NCBI GenBank assembly: GCA_947502925.1
Contig: CANNBS010000003.1
Span: 286,001 to 350,000, forward strand
Direction of reading: 5' to 3'
DNA: 64,000 nucleotides
DNA from: an uncultured Marinicella sp.
GTDB taxonomy: Bacteria > Pseudomonadota > Gammaproteobacteria > Xanthomonadales > Marinicellaceae
Both the position numbers and the translations under genes were made by a program. Numbering within the stretch: the first letter of the stretch is position 1; the number at the start of each line of letters is the position of its first letter. Positions 29,085-38,313 of the stretch are shown piece after piece. The notes beneath the pieces were generated by a model. The model worked only from the letters and a program-made list of their open reading frames with translations, did not search any database and was not told the DNA's origin.

Positions 29085-30077
29085 ATGATTGATTTTAAAT
29101 TTGGACAGGTGATGTCCACCTTATTTAAAACCAAAGAATTCGTTCTGTTTCGGTTTTTAATCTACATGGGTATTACGGTGGCGTATATCGTGGTTACTGG
29201 CACCGGCGGCGGTATCGGCTATATGGTTGGTAAAGTCGGTAATAACCCCGAAAGCGGCGTGTTTTACGGCATGTTCGGTGGTTTTGCATTGGTCAGTGGC
29301 GTGTTGTACTTCTTTCGTGAATACTTACTTTATCTGGTGAAAGCCGGCCACATCGCAGTAATTGTTAAGCATTTGGATAATCAGCCGATGCCAGAAGGTC
29401 AGAGCCAGGTTAAATATGCTCAAGGGGTGGTCAAAGACCGGTTTACCGAATCGTCGGTTTTATTCGGTGTCGATCAGCTGATTAAAGGCGTGCTGAAAAC
29501 CTTTACCCGAATTTTCTCCGGTGTCATGTTGTTATTACCGTTTATTCCCCAGCCTTTGGTGAAGTTTGTGAATGCCGTGGTGACCATGTCATTAACTTAT
29601 GTGGATGAGGTGATACTGGCGTATTACATCCGTAATAACTCCACCAACCCCTGGGAAGACTCACGAAAAGCACTGGTTCTGTATGCGCAGAATTATAAAA
29701 CATTCTTAAAAAATGCCTTATTTCTCACAGTGATGACCTGGATTATGGCTTTACTGGTATTGATTGTGGTGTTTGCGCCGTTGGCGGCCTTAATGAGTTT
29801 TGGTGGTTATGAAGGTGGTTTCTGGCCTTTTGCTTTGGCGGTGGTCACTGCCTGGGGATTAAAAGCCGCGCTGATAGATCCCTTTGCCATGACTGCTTTA
29901 ATGCAGGTGTTTTTTAAGGTCACCGAAGGCCAGGAGCCGAATCCTGAATGGGAAGCCAAATTAGAACGTGGTTCCAAAAAATTCGTGAAATTAAAAGAAA
30001 AAGCCTTTAATTGGGTGCAGGGTGACCGGGGCAAAAGCGACGACACCACAGCAGCTAAAATAACCCAAACAGAGTAA
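29085..30077 (+). CDS. Multi-pass membrane protein, unknown
   Basis: 330 residues with about five or six membrane segments, two near residues 22-80 and the others between 145 and 270. There is a Gly-rich loop (VVTGTGGGIGYMVGKVGNN) near residue 40. The cytosolic tail is charged (ERGSKKFVKLKEKAFNWVQ). I do not recognise the family. TGAGGTC before the ATG is a plausible ribosome site. It follows trpS by 22 bases. Confidence 0.7.
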   Translation: MIDFKFGQVMSTLFKTKEFVLFRFLIYMGITVAYIVVTGTGGGIGYMVGKVGNNPESGVFYGMFGGFALVSGVLYFFREYLLYLVKAGHIAVIVKHLDNQPMPEGQSQVKYAQGVVKDRFTESSVLFGVDQLIKGVLKTFTRIFSGVMLLLPFIPQPLVKFVNAVVTMSLTYVDEVILAYYIRNNSTNPWEDSRKALVLYAQNYKTFLKNALFLTVMTWIMALLVLIVVFAPLAALMSFGGYEGGFWPFALAVVTAWGLKAALIDPFAMTALMQVFFKVTEGQEPNPEWEAKLERGSKKFVKLKEKAFNWVQGDRGKSDDTTAAKITQTE

Positions 30078-30090
30078 TCAATACGTTAAA

Positions 30091-30117
30091 CCAAAGCCCG
30101 GTTTAGCCGGGCTTTGG
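30091..30117 (+). terminator. Strong hairpin after the membrane protein gene
   Basis: Eleven-base perfect stem (30091-30101 and 30107-30117), GC-rich, with a five-base loop TTTAG. No T-run follows, so termination may need Rho or be incomplete. The last bases of the 3' arm are already the start of the dispersed repeat. Confidence 0.5.
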
Positions 30118-30256
30118 AGTGCTGCTGAGCAGCACGACCCGCCGAGCCGGTTAGGCCAGGTAAATGAAGTCATGCGGTTTCGCCGCAGGCGAAGAAGCGT
30201 GACGGAATGTCCGTTAAGGCCGTGAGAGGAAGCGTAAGTCCCAAGAACACACCTTT
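30114..30256 (+). repeat. Dispersed modular repeat, copy A
   Basis: The first 39 bases (30114-30152) and last 21 (30236-30256) are identical to those of copy B at 63170-63321. The core of about 83 bases is unrelated to copy B. The head holds the palindrome GTGCTGCTGAGCAGCAC. The core here contains GCGG/CCGC and ACGGA/TCCGT hairpins. The element ends three bases before an ATG. Confidence 0.85.
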
Positions 30257-30259
30257 TTA

Positions 30260-30574
30260 ATGCAAGAATTCAGTCAACGCATTATCGCCATTATTTCTGC
30301 CATTCCGATTGGCAAAGTGGCTACCTATGGCCAGATTGCGGCCATGGCCGGTCAACCGCGTTCAGCCCGCCAGGTGGCCCGTCTTTTACACAGTAGCAGT
30401 AACAAATATGATTTACCCTGGCATCGGGTGATTAATGCGCAGGGTGGTATTTCTCTCACCGGTTCGCAGGCTGAAAAACAGCGTAAAAAGTTATTGGACG
30501 AAGGCATTGAAATTTCATCCGCGGATAGAATAGACTTAACTGTTTTTCAATGGCAACCCAATCGGGATGATTAA
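30260..30574 (+). CDS. Alkyltransferase-like protein (ATL)
   Basis: 104-residue relative of O6-alkylguanine-DNA alkyltransferase. The active site reads PWHRVINAQG where true transferases have PCHRV. The reactive Cys is Trp, the defining change of ATL proteins such as E. coli YbaZ. Family members bind alkylated guanine without repairing it and hand it to nucleotide excision repair. KVATYGQIAAMAGQPRSARQVARLL is the recognition helix with its Arg finger. It lies next to pepP with an 8-base overlap. Confidence 0.92.
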   Translation: MQEFSQRIIAIISAIPIGKVATYGQIAAMAGQPRSARQVARLLHSSSNKYDLPWHRVINAQGGISLTGSQAEKQRKKLLDEGIEISSADRIDLTVFQWQPNRDD

Positions 30575-31871
30575 AACAAGCGAATACAAGAAAAGACGGC
30601 AGCAGCTGATGAATCGGGTGGGCGATGATGCTGTGATTGTCCTCAAAAGCCGTGATGAAAAGCTCAGAAATGGCGATGCCCAGTATCGTTATCGGCAGGA
30701 CAGTGATTTTTATTATTTAACGGGTTTCAATGAGCCGGATGCCTTACTGGTGCTGATAACTGATGATCAGCACCAATCAGATGTTTTATTTTGCCGGGAA
30801 AAAGACCCGGATAAAATGATCTGGGACGGCCCGATGGTTGGCACGGAATCTGCGGTCAGTGACTACGGTTTTGAGCGGGCCTATTATATCAACGAAGTCG
30901 ATCAACGCATGCCCGGTTTTATGCAAGACAGGGAGCGACTGGTTTTTAAGTTGGGTGAGGATGAATCATTTGACTCTAAAATCAGTCAGTGGGTTAAAAA
31001 TATCGAACACAGAAAAGGCCAAAAATCACGGGCACCGGATGAATTTGTGTCGGTTAATCCCATGATTCATGATATGCGATTGTATAAAAGCGCAGCGGAA
31101 ATCCGGTGTTTAAAAAAATCGGCTGAGATTGCTGTGAAAGCGCACCAACGAATGATGCAAGCCTGTCGACCAGGTTTATTTGAATACGATTTACAAGCCG
31201 AGTACCTGCATGAATTAACCCGACATCAGTCACAACCCAGTTATCTGCCGATTATTGGTGGCGGCAATAATGGCTGTATTCTGCATTATATTAACAACAA
31301 TCAACCCTTAAGAGACGGTGATTTGGTGCTCATTGATGCCGGTGCTGAGTTTGATTATTATGCCTCTGACATCACCCGGACCTTCCCGGTAAATGGACGT
31401 TTTAGTGCCAGACAAAAGGATTTATACGCCGTGGTCTTGCAGGCCCAGAAAGATGCCATTGCTGAAGTAAAGATCGGCAATCCATGGAATAAACCGCATC
31501 AAATAGCTGTTAAGACACTAAGTCAGGGCTTACTGGATTTAGGTATTTTGTCCGGTTCATTAGAACAGGTGTTAGAGGAAAAATTATACCAACAGTATTA
31601 CATGCACATGACCGGTCATTGGCTGGGTCTGGATGTCCATGATGTGGGTGATTATCAGGTGGATGACTTGTGGATTGAACTGGAAAAAGATATGGTATTA
31701 ACGGTTGAGCCGGCCTTGTATATCGGTGAACACACAGAGGCACCGGCTGAATGGCGCGGAATCGGCATACGCATCGAAGATGATATTCAGGTGACGCCAA
31801 AAGGGCCTCAAGTATTATCATCAGGTCTTGTCAAAGAAATTGATGATATTGAACATATAATGAACAATTAA
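30567..31871 (+). CDS. pepP: Xaa-Pro aminopeptidase
   Basis: Removes N-terminal residues preceding proline; a cytosolic dimetal enzyme. It has 434 residues. The N-terminal domain includes YRYRQDSDFYYLTGFNEPDALLVL. In the pita-bread domain the metal ligands are the two Asp of LIDAGAEFDYYASDITRTF, His in TGHWLGLDVHD, Glu in LTVEPALYI and Glu in GIRIEDD. The architecture follows E. coli PepP throughout. It probably shares a transcript with the ATL gene. Confidence 0.96.
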   Translation: MIKTSEYKKRRQQLMNRVGDDAVIVLKSRDEKLRNGDAQYRYRQDSDFYYLTGFNEPDALLVLITDDQHQSDVLFCREKDPDKMIWDGPMVGTESAVSDYGFERAYYINEVDQRMPGFMQDRERLVFKLGEDESFDSKISQWVKNIEHRKGQKSRAPDEFVSVNPMIHDMRLYKSAAEIRCLKKSAEIAVKAHQRMMQACRPGLFEYDLQAEYLHELTRHQSQPSYLPIIGGGNNGCILHYINNNQPLRDGDLVLIDAGAEFDYYASDITRTFPVNGRFSARQKDLYAVVLQAQKDAIAEVKIGNPWNKPHQIAVKTLSQGLLDLGILSGSLEQVLEEKLYQQYYMHMTGHWLGLDVHDVGDYQVDDLWIELEKDMVLTVEPALYIGEHTEAPAEWRGIGIRIEDDIQVTPKGPQVLSSGLVKEIDDIEHIMNN

Positions 31872-31886
31872 AACAGGATACAGCAC

Positions 31887-33155
31887 ATGAAAAAATCACT
31901 CACATTTGTACTCATCGCCGTTAGCGGTGCCGGTTCGGCTTTAACCGTGTCCTGCGGTCATCTGTTTGACAGTGAGCAGGGTCGGTTTGTGGCTGATAAA
32001 GTCGTCCAGATTGATCAGGATAAGGTGGTTGGTGTTACTGACAAAAAGAATCAGATTATAGATTTAGATTTTGGTGACGGTTACTGTTTGCCGGGTTTAA
32101 TCGATACACACACGCATTTATCTTCACAAATGGGCCCTGACAGTTATGTCAAAAAATTTACGCAGAATGCCCCTGATGTGACTATTAATGCAGTGCAATA
32201 TGCCGATCGTACTTTACAGGCGGGTTTTACCACGGTACGTGATTTGGGTGATTCATTTGGTGTGACCGTGGCCTTGCGGGATGCCATTGATGCCCAAAAG
32301 GTTTCCGGCCCACGAATATTCACCGCCGGTAAATCACTGGCCACCACCGGTGGTCATGCCGATCCCAGTAATGGCTATCGGGATGGTTTGCATCCGCCAA
32401 CCACGCCGGCTCACGGTGTCATTAATGGTCCGGTTGAAGCCGCTCGGGCTGTCCGACAGCATTATCAGGATGGCGCAGACCTGATAAAATTTACGGCCAC
32501 TGGCGGTGTGTTGAGCCAGGCATCCAGTGGTGATAACAGTCAGTTTACGATGGATGAGCTCGACGCCATTATGGCAACAGCTGATGATTATGGGTTTAAA
32601 GTCGCGGCGCACGCCCATGGTAAAGCCGGTATGAAGCGAGCGATTGAAGCCGGTGTGGATAGTATCGAACATGGCAGTTATCTGGATGATGAAATTGTCA
32701 AGCTGATGAAAAAACATGGCACGTATTTAGTACCGACCCTGATGGCCGGTGATTTTGTCGCACAAAAAGCCAAAGAAGACGGTTACTTTCCACCCATGGT
32801 GGCGAAAAAAGCTGCTACCATTGGTCCGATTATGGGTGCGGCATTTAAACGCGCTTATGACGGTGGCGTCAAGATTGCTTTTGGAACGGACTCAGGTGTA
32901 TCTGCACACGGTGATAATGCCGAGGAGTTTGCTTTAATGGTGGCCCAGGGTATGTCAGCAGCAGAAGCCATTGTGTCGGCCACGAAAACCGCTGCTGAGT
33001 TAATTGGTAACGATCAGATTGGCGTGATTAAAAAAGACAGTTACGCCGATATGGTGGTGGTTAAAAGTAATCCCATTGATGATATTCAAACACTCACCGA
33101 TATCCAGGTGGTTATTAAAGGAGGTCAGGTAATAAAAAATGAATACTCAAATTAA
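31887..33155 (+). CDS. Secreted metal-dependent amidohydrolase
   Basis: 422 residues with a probable signal peptide (MKKSLTFVLIAVSGAGSAL). Amidohydrolase-superfamily sites are present: HTHLSS, carboxylated-Lys position LIKFTATGG, AHAHGK, SIEHGSYL and the catalytic Asp in FGTDSG. The closest known group is the Xaa-Arg/Xaa-Lys dipeptidase-like enzymes (imidazolonepropionase-related). With pepP it suggests peptide turnover. The exact substrate is not visible. Confidence 0.82.
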   Translation: MKKSLTFVLIAVSGAGSALTVSCGHLFDSEQGRFVADKVVQIDQDKVVGVTDKKNQIIDLDFGDGYCLPGLIDTHTHLSSQMGPDSYVKKFTQNAPDVTINAVQYADRTLQAGFTTVRDLGDSFGVTVALRDAIDAQKVSGPRIFTAGKSLATTGGHADPSNGYRDGLHPPTTPAHGVINGPVEAARAVRQHYQDGADLIKFTATGGVLSQASSGDNSQFTMDELDAIMATADDYGFKVAAHAHGKAGMKRAIEAGVDSIEHGSYLDDEIVKLMKKHGTYLVPTLMAGDFVAQKAKEDGYFPPMVAKKAATIGPIMGAAFKRAYDGGVKIAFGTDSGVSAHGDNAEEFALMVAQGMSAAEAIVSATKTAAELIGNDQIGVIKKDSYADMVVVKSNPIDDIQTLTDIQVVIKGGQVIKNEYSN

Positions 33156-33864
33156 GACTGAAATTCTAAATTATCAAGCCGGTGATGTTCAGGCACAGGG
33201 CTTTCTGGCACAGCCTGAAAATCCGGATCGACAAGCGCCGGCGATACTGCTGGTGCCGATGTGGACCGGCCGGGTTGAGTTTATTGATAACAAAGCCAAA
33301 GAAATGGCACAACGCGGCATGACCGCACTGGCGGTGGATTTATACGGCAACGGTCAGTTAGCCAAGGACAAGGACGAAGCGGCGAGTTTAATGCAGGAAT
33401 TAATGGATGACCGGTCTGAGTTGCATCGCCGTATTAATGCAGGCTTTGATACTTTATGTGAACAAGTTGTGGCCAAAGATAAAATCATCGCCATAGGCTA
33501 TTGTCTGGGTGGTTTGGTGGTCCAGGATCTGGCCCGAACCAATGATCAGGTGGCCGGTGTGGTGTCCGTGCACGGTTTAATGAATAAGCCGGAAGTTACA
33601 ACAGCTGAGCATTGGACCGCCAAAGTTTTGCTGTTACATGGTGCCAAAGACCCGATGGTCAGCGATGAAGACTGGCTACAATTGCGGGATGAGATGTCGC
33701 AGGCCGGTTGTGACTGGCAGAAACATGATTTTGGTCTGGCCTACCATGCCTTTACCACACCCGGTGCCAATGACCCGGATTTTGGCACAGTTTATAATAG
33801 TGATGCCCACCGACGCAGTGAGCAGTTGATTTCAGATTTTATCGCTGAAATAGCCGGACGCTAA
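33139..33864 (+). CDS. Dienelactone hydrolase family protein
   Basis: 241-residue alpha/beta hydrolase. The nucleophile is Cys in GYCLGGLVVQDLA, the Asp lies in HGAKDPMVSDEDW and the His in AYHAFTTPGAND. This is the Cys-Asp-His triad of dienelactone hydrolase. It overlaps the amidohydrolase gene by 17 bases, so the two are co-expressed. The true substrate is probably not a dienelactone, since no aromatic-degradation genes are nearby. Confidence 0.85.
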   Translation: MNTQIKTEILNYQAGDVQAQGFLAQPENPDRQAPAILLVPMWTGRVEFIDNKAKEMAQRGMTALAVDLYGNGQLAKDKDEAASLMQELMDDRSELHRRINAGFDTLCEQVVAKDKIIAIGYCLGGLVVQDLARTNDQVAGVVSVHGLMNKPEVTTAEHWTAKVLLLHGAKDPMVSDEDWLQLRDEMSQAGCDWQKHDFGLAYHAFTTPGANDPDFGTVYNSDAHRRSEQLISDFIAEIAGR

Positions 33865-33866
33865 AA

Positions 33867-35297
33867 CTAAGTTCCGCAAAAGGTTTGATAACCGGCATCG
33901 TACTCCGGTGCCGGTTGCTGAAACCGCTCGGTATGTTCGATGGCTTGATAGGGTGATTGAAGCACTTGTAAAAACGTTTTGAAGGGATTTAAATCATTGT
34001 CTTCAACAGCCGCTGATAGCACTTTTTCGACCGCATGATTACGCGGAATAACCAGTGGGTTATGTTGACGCATGGTTTTTTCAACTGATGGCAGATCCGC
34101 TTTACCCACTTGCTGGCGCCATTGTCGGTACAAATCGCCCAATTGATTTTTGAGTTCATCGTCTTCTGTTGGTTTTGTCACATCCTCAGTTAAAGCGATA
34201 AACAATGCGGTGTAATCCAGTTGTTTTGTTTGCAGGCGTTTTAGAAAATCATTAATCCATGACTGATTAAACACGGCACTGTCAAAACCTAATTTACGAT
34301 TCATCATGGCCACAAATTCCTTGGACTGCTGCTCAGGAATGGCTTTAATCAGGCTTTCAGCCTGTTGCAGCGCCTTTTTTTCATCGCTGTTGATTAAGGG
34401 CAATAAACACTCGGCCAGGCGCGCCATATTCCACTGCATTATCTGAGCCTGCTGACCGAAGGCGTATCGACCCCGTCGGTCGATGGAACTGTACACCGTG
34501 GCTGGGTGATAAACACCCAGCATGGCGCAGGGCCCAAAATCAATGGTCTCGCCGCTGAGTAAAGTGTTGTCGGTGTTCATGACACCGTGAATAAATCCGA
34601 CCCGCAGCCAATGGTTAATTAAATTAATTTGTTTTTGAATCACGGCCTGAAGTAAATCAAGGTATATATCTTCACTTTTTCTAAGTTCAGGATAATGGCG
34701 TTCAATCACAAAGTCAGCCAGATTTTTCACCACATCCATTTGACCACGGGCGGCAAAATACTCAAAAGTGCCGACCCGGATATGCGATGCCGCCACCCGG
34801 GTGACAATGGCGCCGGGCAGTGGTTTTTCCCGCATCACTTCATCGCCGGTGCTGACCACCGCCAGACAGCGACTGGTGGGCACGCCCAGATGATACATGG
34901 CTTCACTCATTAAATACTCACGCAAAGCCGGTGCTAAAGCGCATAAACCATCGCCATTGCGTGAATAAGGGGTTTGCCCCGAGCCTTTAAGCTGTAATTC
35001 AAATGTGCCGGAATCTGTATGAACTTCGCCCAACAAATGGGCCCGTCCATCGCCGAGCTGCGGATTAAAATGGCCGAACTGATGGCCGGCATAGGCACAG
35101 GCCACCGGTTTGGAACCGGGTAAATTGAGCTGTCCGCTGAAATAATCAGCACGTTGATCGGGTTCTAAAGATTGCAGGTTAAGTTGCTTGGCCAGTGCGT
35201 CATTCCACAGCAAAAGTTTAGGGTCACTGACCATAAAGGGATCTGCTGATTGGCATAGATGTGGGTCTAATTTGGCGTAGTGGTTAGTGAGTTTCAT
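33867..35297 (-). CDS. selO: Protein adenylyltransferase SelO (YdiU)
   Basis: Pseudokinase-fold enzyme that AMPylates proteins in redox stress. It has 476 residues. Signatures are AGHQFGHFNPQLGDGRA, LKGSGQTPYSRNGDG, HGVMNTDN and TIDFGPCAMLG. It ends in FCGT, so the C-terminal residue that is selenocysteine in eukaryotes is cysteine. The start overlaps the RND permease gene by 14 bases, placing selO last in the efflux operon, which is unusual. Confidence 0.93.
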   Translation of the reverse strand: MKLTNHYAKLDPHLCQSADPFMVSDPKLLLWNDALAKQLNLQSLEPDQRADYFSGQLNLPGSKPVACAYAGHQFGHFNPQLGDGRAHLLGEVHTDSGTFELQLKGSGQTPYSRNGDGLCALAPALREYLMSEAMYHLGVPTSRCLAVVSTGDEVMREKPLPGAIVTRVAASHIRVGTFEYFAARGQMDVVKNLADFVIERHYPELRKSEDIYLDLLQAVIQKQINLINHWLRVGFIHGVMNTDNTLLSGETIDFGPCAMLGVYHPATVYSSIDRRGRYAFGQQAQIMQWNMARLAECLLPLINSDEKKALQQAESLIKAIPEQQSKEFVAMMNRKLGFDSAVFNQSWINDFLKRLQTKQLDYTALFIALTEDVTKPTEDDELKNQLGDLYRQWRQQVGKADLPSVEKTMRQHNPLVIPRNHAVEKVLSAAVEDNDLNPFKTFLQVLQSPYQAIEHTERFQQPAPEYDAGYQTFCGT

Positions 35298-38200
35298 GAT
35301 GAATGACTTGTCTGCTGTCTTTTACGAATAACTGATACATGGCGGGTATAACCAGTAAAGACAAGGCCGTTGATACGGTTAAACCTGAAATAATCGACCA
35401 GGCCAGCGGCGGCCACAGGGTTGATTTGGTCATTACCAGCGGTAACAAACCGGCGATGGTGGTTAAGGTGGTAAGGATAATCGGCCGGGTGCGACGTGCC
35501 ACAGCCGTTTCAATGGCTTGCGCTAACGCCATGCCCTCATCCTGATTGCGTTGAATTAGATCCAGTAATACGATGGCATTATTAACCACAATCCCGACTA
35601 AAGCCAGCACCCCTAAGGTGGCAGTAAAGCCAAAGGGTGTGCCGGTCAGCAGCAGCCCGAGCGGTACGCCGGAAAAGGCCAAGGGGACGGTGATTAATAT
35701 AATCAGCACTTTTCGAAAGGAGTTAAACTCAATCAATAAAAACACCAACAACAGAATCACACCAATCGGCAGGGCATTGCCCAGGGATTTGTTGGCTTCA
35801 CTGGATTCTTTGGCGGCACCGGCGATTTGATAGGACACACCGCGCGCAAAATCCATCTTTTCCAAGTGTGGCAATAATTGACTAAGCACATCATTATATG
35901 TGTAACCGTCCTGGGTTTCCGCGTAAATACTGGCGGTACGCTGCAAATTTAAATGATGGATGGCCGCCGGTAAGTAATCAATGTGATCGTCGCTCATGGT
36001 GCTTAAAGAGAGTTTATCGGGGCCGTGGTAAATGGCGATATCCGATAACTGTTCAATGGGGAAGTTCACATGCTGTTTTGATTGCATGACAATATTCATC
36101 GGATCCTGATCCCCGCGGTATTGACCGATGACTTGTCCGGAAGTGCGTAAAGCCAGACCGGAGGCCAGTTGTTGGCGGGTAATGTTGTTTTTATTGAGTA
36201 GCACATCATCCGGGCTTAAGGTTAATTTGGCCATGCCAAGGCCCAGGGTATTTCGCACCATACGGGTGCCTTCGGTCTGTTGCAATTGCGATTGTATGGT
36301 CTGCACCGCATCGCGTAATTGCAGGCGATCATGGGCAATGACTTTGAGCTCAACCGGTGCTTCCGCCGGCGGACCCTGGCCCAGTCGATGGGCCACCACT
36401 TCCGCTTGTGGGAATTGCGGGTTAACGGATTCACCAATCCATTTAATCAGCCCATGGCTGTTATCCACATCATCTAAAATCGCCACAATTCTGGCCACAT
36501 GGGGCGAGTGGGGTTTTTCTATCAGGTTATAGTAAAACACCGGACCGGAATTGCCCACGAAGGTCACTGTTTTCTCCACATGTTCGCGCTGTTTGATTTG
36601 TTCGGCAATGGAACGGGTAACCAGGGCGTTTTCCTGAATGTGGTAATTTTCGGGATATTTAATATCAACAATCAGCTGATTGCGATCGGTGTCCGGGAAA
36701 AAGTCTTTTTGCACATGGGTAAATAAATAAACTGATAAACCGATAAAAATAATCGCAGCCAGCATAATAAAACCACCTCTACTGACCGCCATGCTGCCCA
36801 GTTTTTGTCCAAGCTTTTCTAAACTGGATTGTTGTCGTTCTTTATTGGCTTTTAAGAACAAATGACTAAAAGCCGGGGTTACCATGATGGCGTAAATATA
36901 ACTGACCGAAATGGACAGAATAATCATGGTGGGTATGGCGCGGGTAAAATCTGAGGCATTGCCCTGCGATAACAACATCGGCATAAAGGCAGCGATGGTG
37001 GTGCCGGTGGCCGAGCCCAGCGACATGGCCAGTTGTTTCACTGAAATCACCGAAGCTTCACGTCCGCGCCGACCCTGATCGATGTAATACTGAATGTTTT
37101 CAACCATCACAATGGCATTATCCACCAGCATACCCAAAGCGATGACCATGCCGGCAATGGCAATTTGATGCAGCACACCACCGCCCAGGTTAAAAATAGC
37201 CAGTGCTGAAAATGTCACCAGGGGTATAATGGTGGCCACCACCAAACCCGGCCGTAAACCTAAAAACAGGGCCAATATAATGGTCACAAAGGCCATACCT
37301 GTGAGTAAAGAATAACCTAGCTCACGCAATCGATCTGTAACCCGATCCGGCTGAAAAAACACTTCTTGTATGCTTATGTTTGGGTATTCATTGGTTAAAT
37401 CAGCCACATAGCGGCGCAATTGCTCACCAAAATCCACCACATTTAAACGATTATTCGGCACATATATGGCCAGTGCCACGCCGCGTTTACCCTGAAACCA
37501 AAATCCACTCTGACCGACGGTTTGTGACTCAATGCGGACATCAGCCAGACTTGATAAGGGTAGTTGATCCCCATTAAATAGCATAATCGGGGTGTTTTTA
37601 ATTTCCTCTAATGATTTAAATTCGGTGTGGGCATCGAGGCTGACCCTTTGATGCCCCACATGCAGGGGTTTAATGGGTCGGGCTTTTGTTTTGGCGTTGA
37701 TTTGTTCAGCGATGGACTCATGGTTAATAGCCCGGCTGGTGACAAAAGATTCTTTCACAGTGATGGTGACCTGTTCTTCCGGCATGCCGTAAAGCCGCAC
37801 CTTACCCACACCCTTTAAGCCGAACAGGCGGTTTTTAATGTCTTTGGCGGCGCGCCTCAGTTGCATCACATCATTATTGCCTGAGATGGCGTAAACAGCT
37901 AAGGCGGTGTCCATTAATTGGTCTTCTACAGTCGCCTCTAAGACGCCCTCGGGAAATTTGCGTTCTGCGCGCGTGACGGCGCGTCTGACTTTATCCCAGA
38001 CCAGGTCGGTGTCATCAATGTGCTCCAGCATTTGCACCACCACCTGAGTAAATCCATCGCGAACAGTGGAGCGAATTTCTTCTAATTCCTCAATCTGGGC
38101 CAGTTCCTCTTCCAGAGGTTTAAGTACCTGTTGTTCAATTTTATGGACGTCGGCACCGGGGTATTGAACCAGGACAAAGCCATGCCGATAGGGAAAGAAG

Positions 38201-38313
38201 GGGTCTTCCTGCCGGTTCATATTGGACCAGGATAAAATACCGAATAAGGCCAGTAAAATTGATGTGGTTAAAATCAGCCTTTTTTGATTAACCAGTAAGC
38301 GGACTATACTCAT
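35284..38313 (-). CDS. RND efflux permease
   Basis: Inner-membrane proton-driven pump, 1009 residues with twelve membrane segments. Helix 4 carries the proton-relay pair in LGMLVDNAIVMVEN, and GTTIAAFMPMLL follows. The second half mirrors it with LGVLALVGIVVNNAIVLLD. It begins IVRLLVNQKRLI and belongs to the HAE/multidrug-like group. The adaptor gene upstream overlaps by four bases. No outer membrane channel is encoded nearby, so it likely uses a TolC from elsewhere. Confidence 0.93.
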   Translation of the reverse strand: MSIVRLLVNQKRLILTTSILLALFGILSWSNMNRQEDPFFPYRHGFVLVQYPGADVHKIEQQVLKPLEEELAQIEELEEIRSTVRDGFTQVVVQMLEHIDDTDLVWDKVRRAVTRAERKFPEGVLEATVEDQLMDTALAVYAISGNNDVMQLRRAAKDIKNRLFGLKGVGKVRLYGMPEEQVTITVKESFVTSRAINHESIAEQINAKTKARPIKPLHVGHQRVSLDAHTEFKSLEEIKNTPIMLFNGDQLPLSSLADVRIESQTVGQSGFWFQGKRGVALAIYVPNNRLNVVDFGEQLRRYVADLTNEYPNISIQEVFFQPDRVTDRLRELGYSLLTGMAFVTIILALFLGLRPGLVVATIIPLVTFSALAIFNLGGGVLHQIAIAGMVIALGMLVDNAIVMVENIQYYIDQGRRGREASVISVKQLAMSLGSATGTTIAAFMPMLLSQGNASDFTRAIPTMIILSISVSYIYAIMVTPAFSHLFLKANKERQQSSLEKLGQKLGSMAVSRGGFIMLAAIIFIGLSVYLFTHVQKDFFPDTDRNQLIVDIKYPENYHIQENALVTRSIAEQIKQREHVEKTVTFVGNSGPVFYYNLIEKPHSPHVARIVAILDDVDNSHGLIKWIGESVNPQFPQAEVVAHRLGQGPPAEAPVELKVIAHDRLQLRDAVQTIQSQLQQTEGTRMVRNTLGLGMAKLTLSPDDVLLNKNNITRQQLASGLALRTSGQVIGQYRGDQDPMNIVMQSKQHVNFPIEQLSDIAIYHGPDKLSLSTMSDDHIDYLPAAIHHLNLQRTASIYAETQDGYTYNDVLSQLLPHLEKMDFARGVSYQIAGAAKESSEANKSLGNALPIGVILLLVFLLIEFNSFRKVLIILITVPLAFSGVPLGLLLTGTPFGFTATLGVLALVGIVVNNAIVLLDLIQRNQDEGMALAQAIETAVARRTRPIILTTLTTIAGLLPLVMTKSTLWPPLAWSIISGLTVSTALSLLVIPAMYQLFVKDSRQVIHHETH

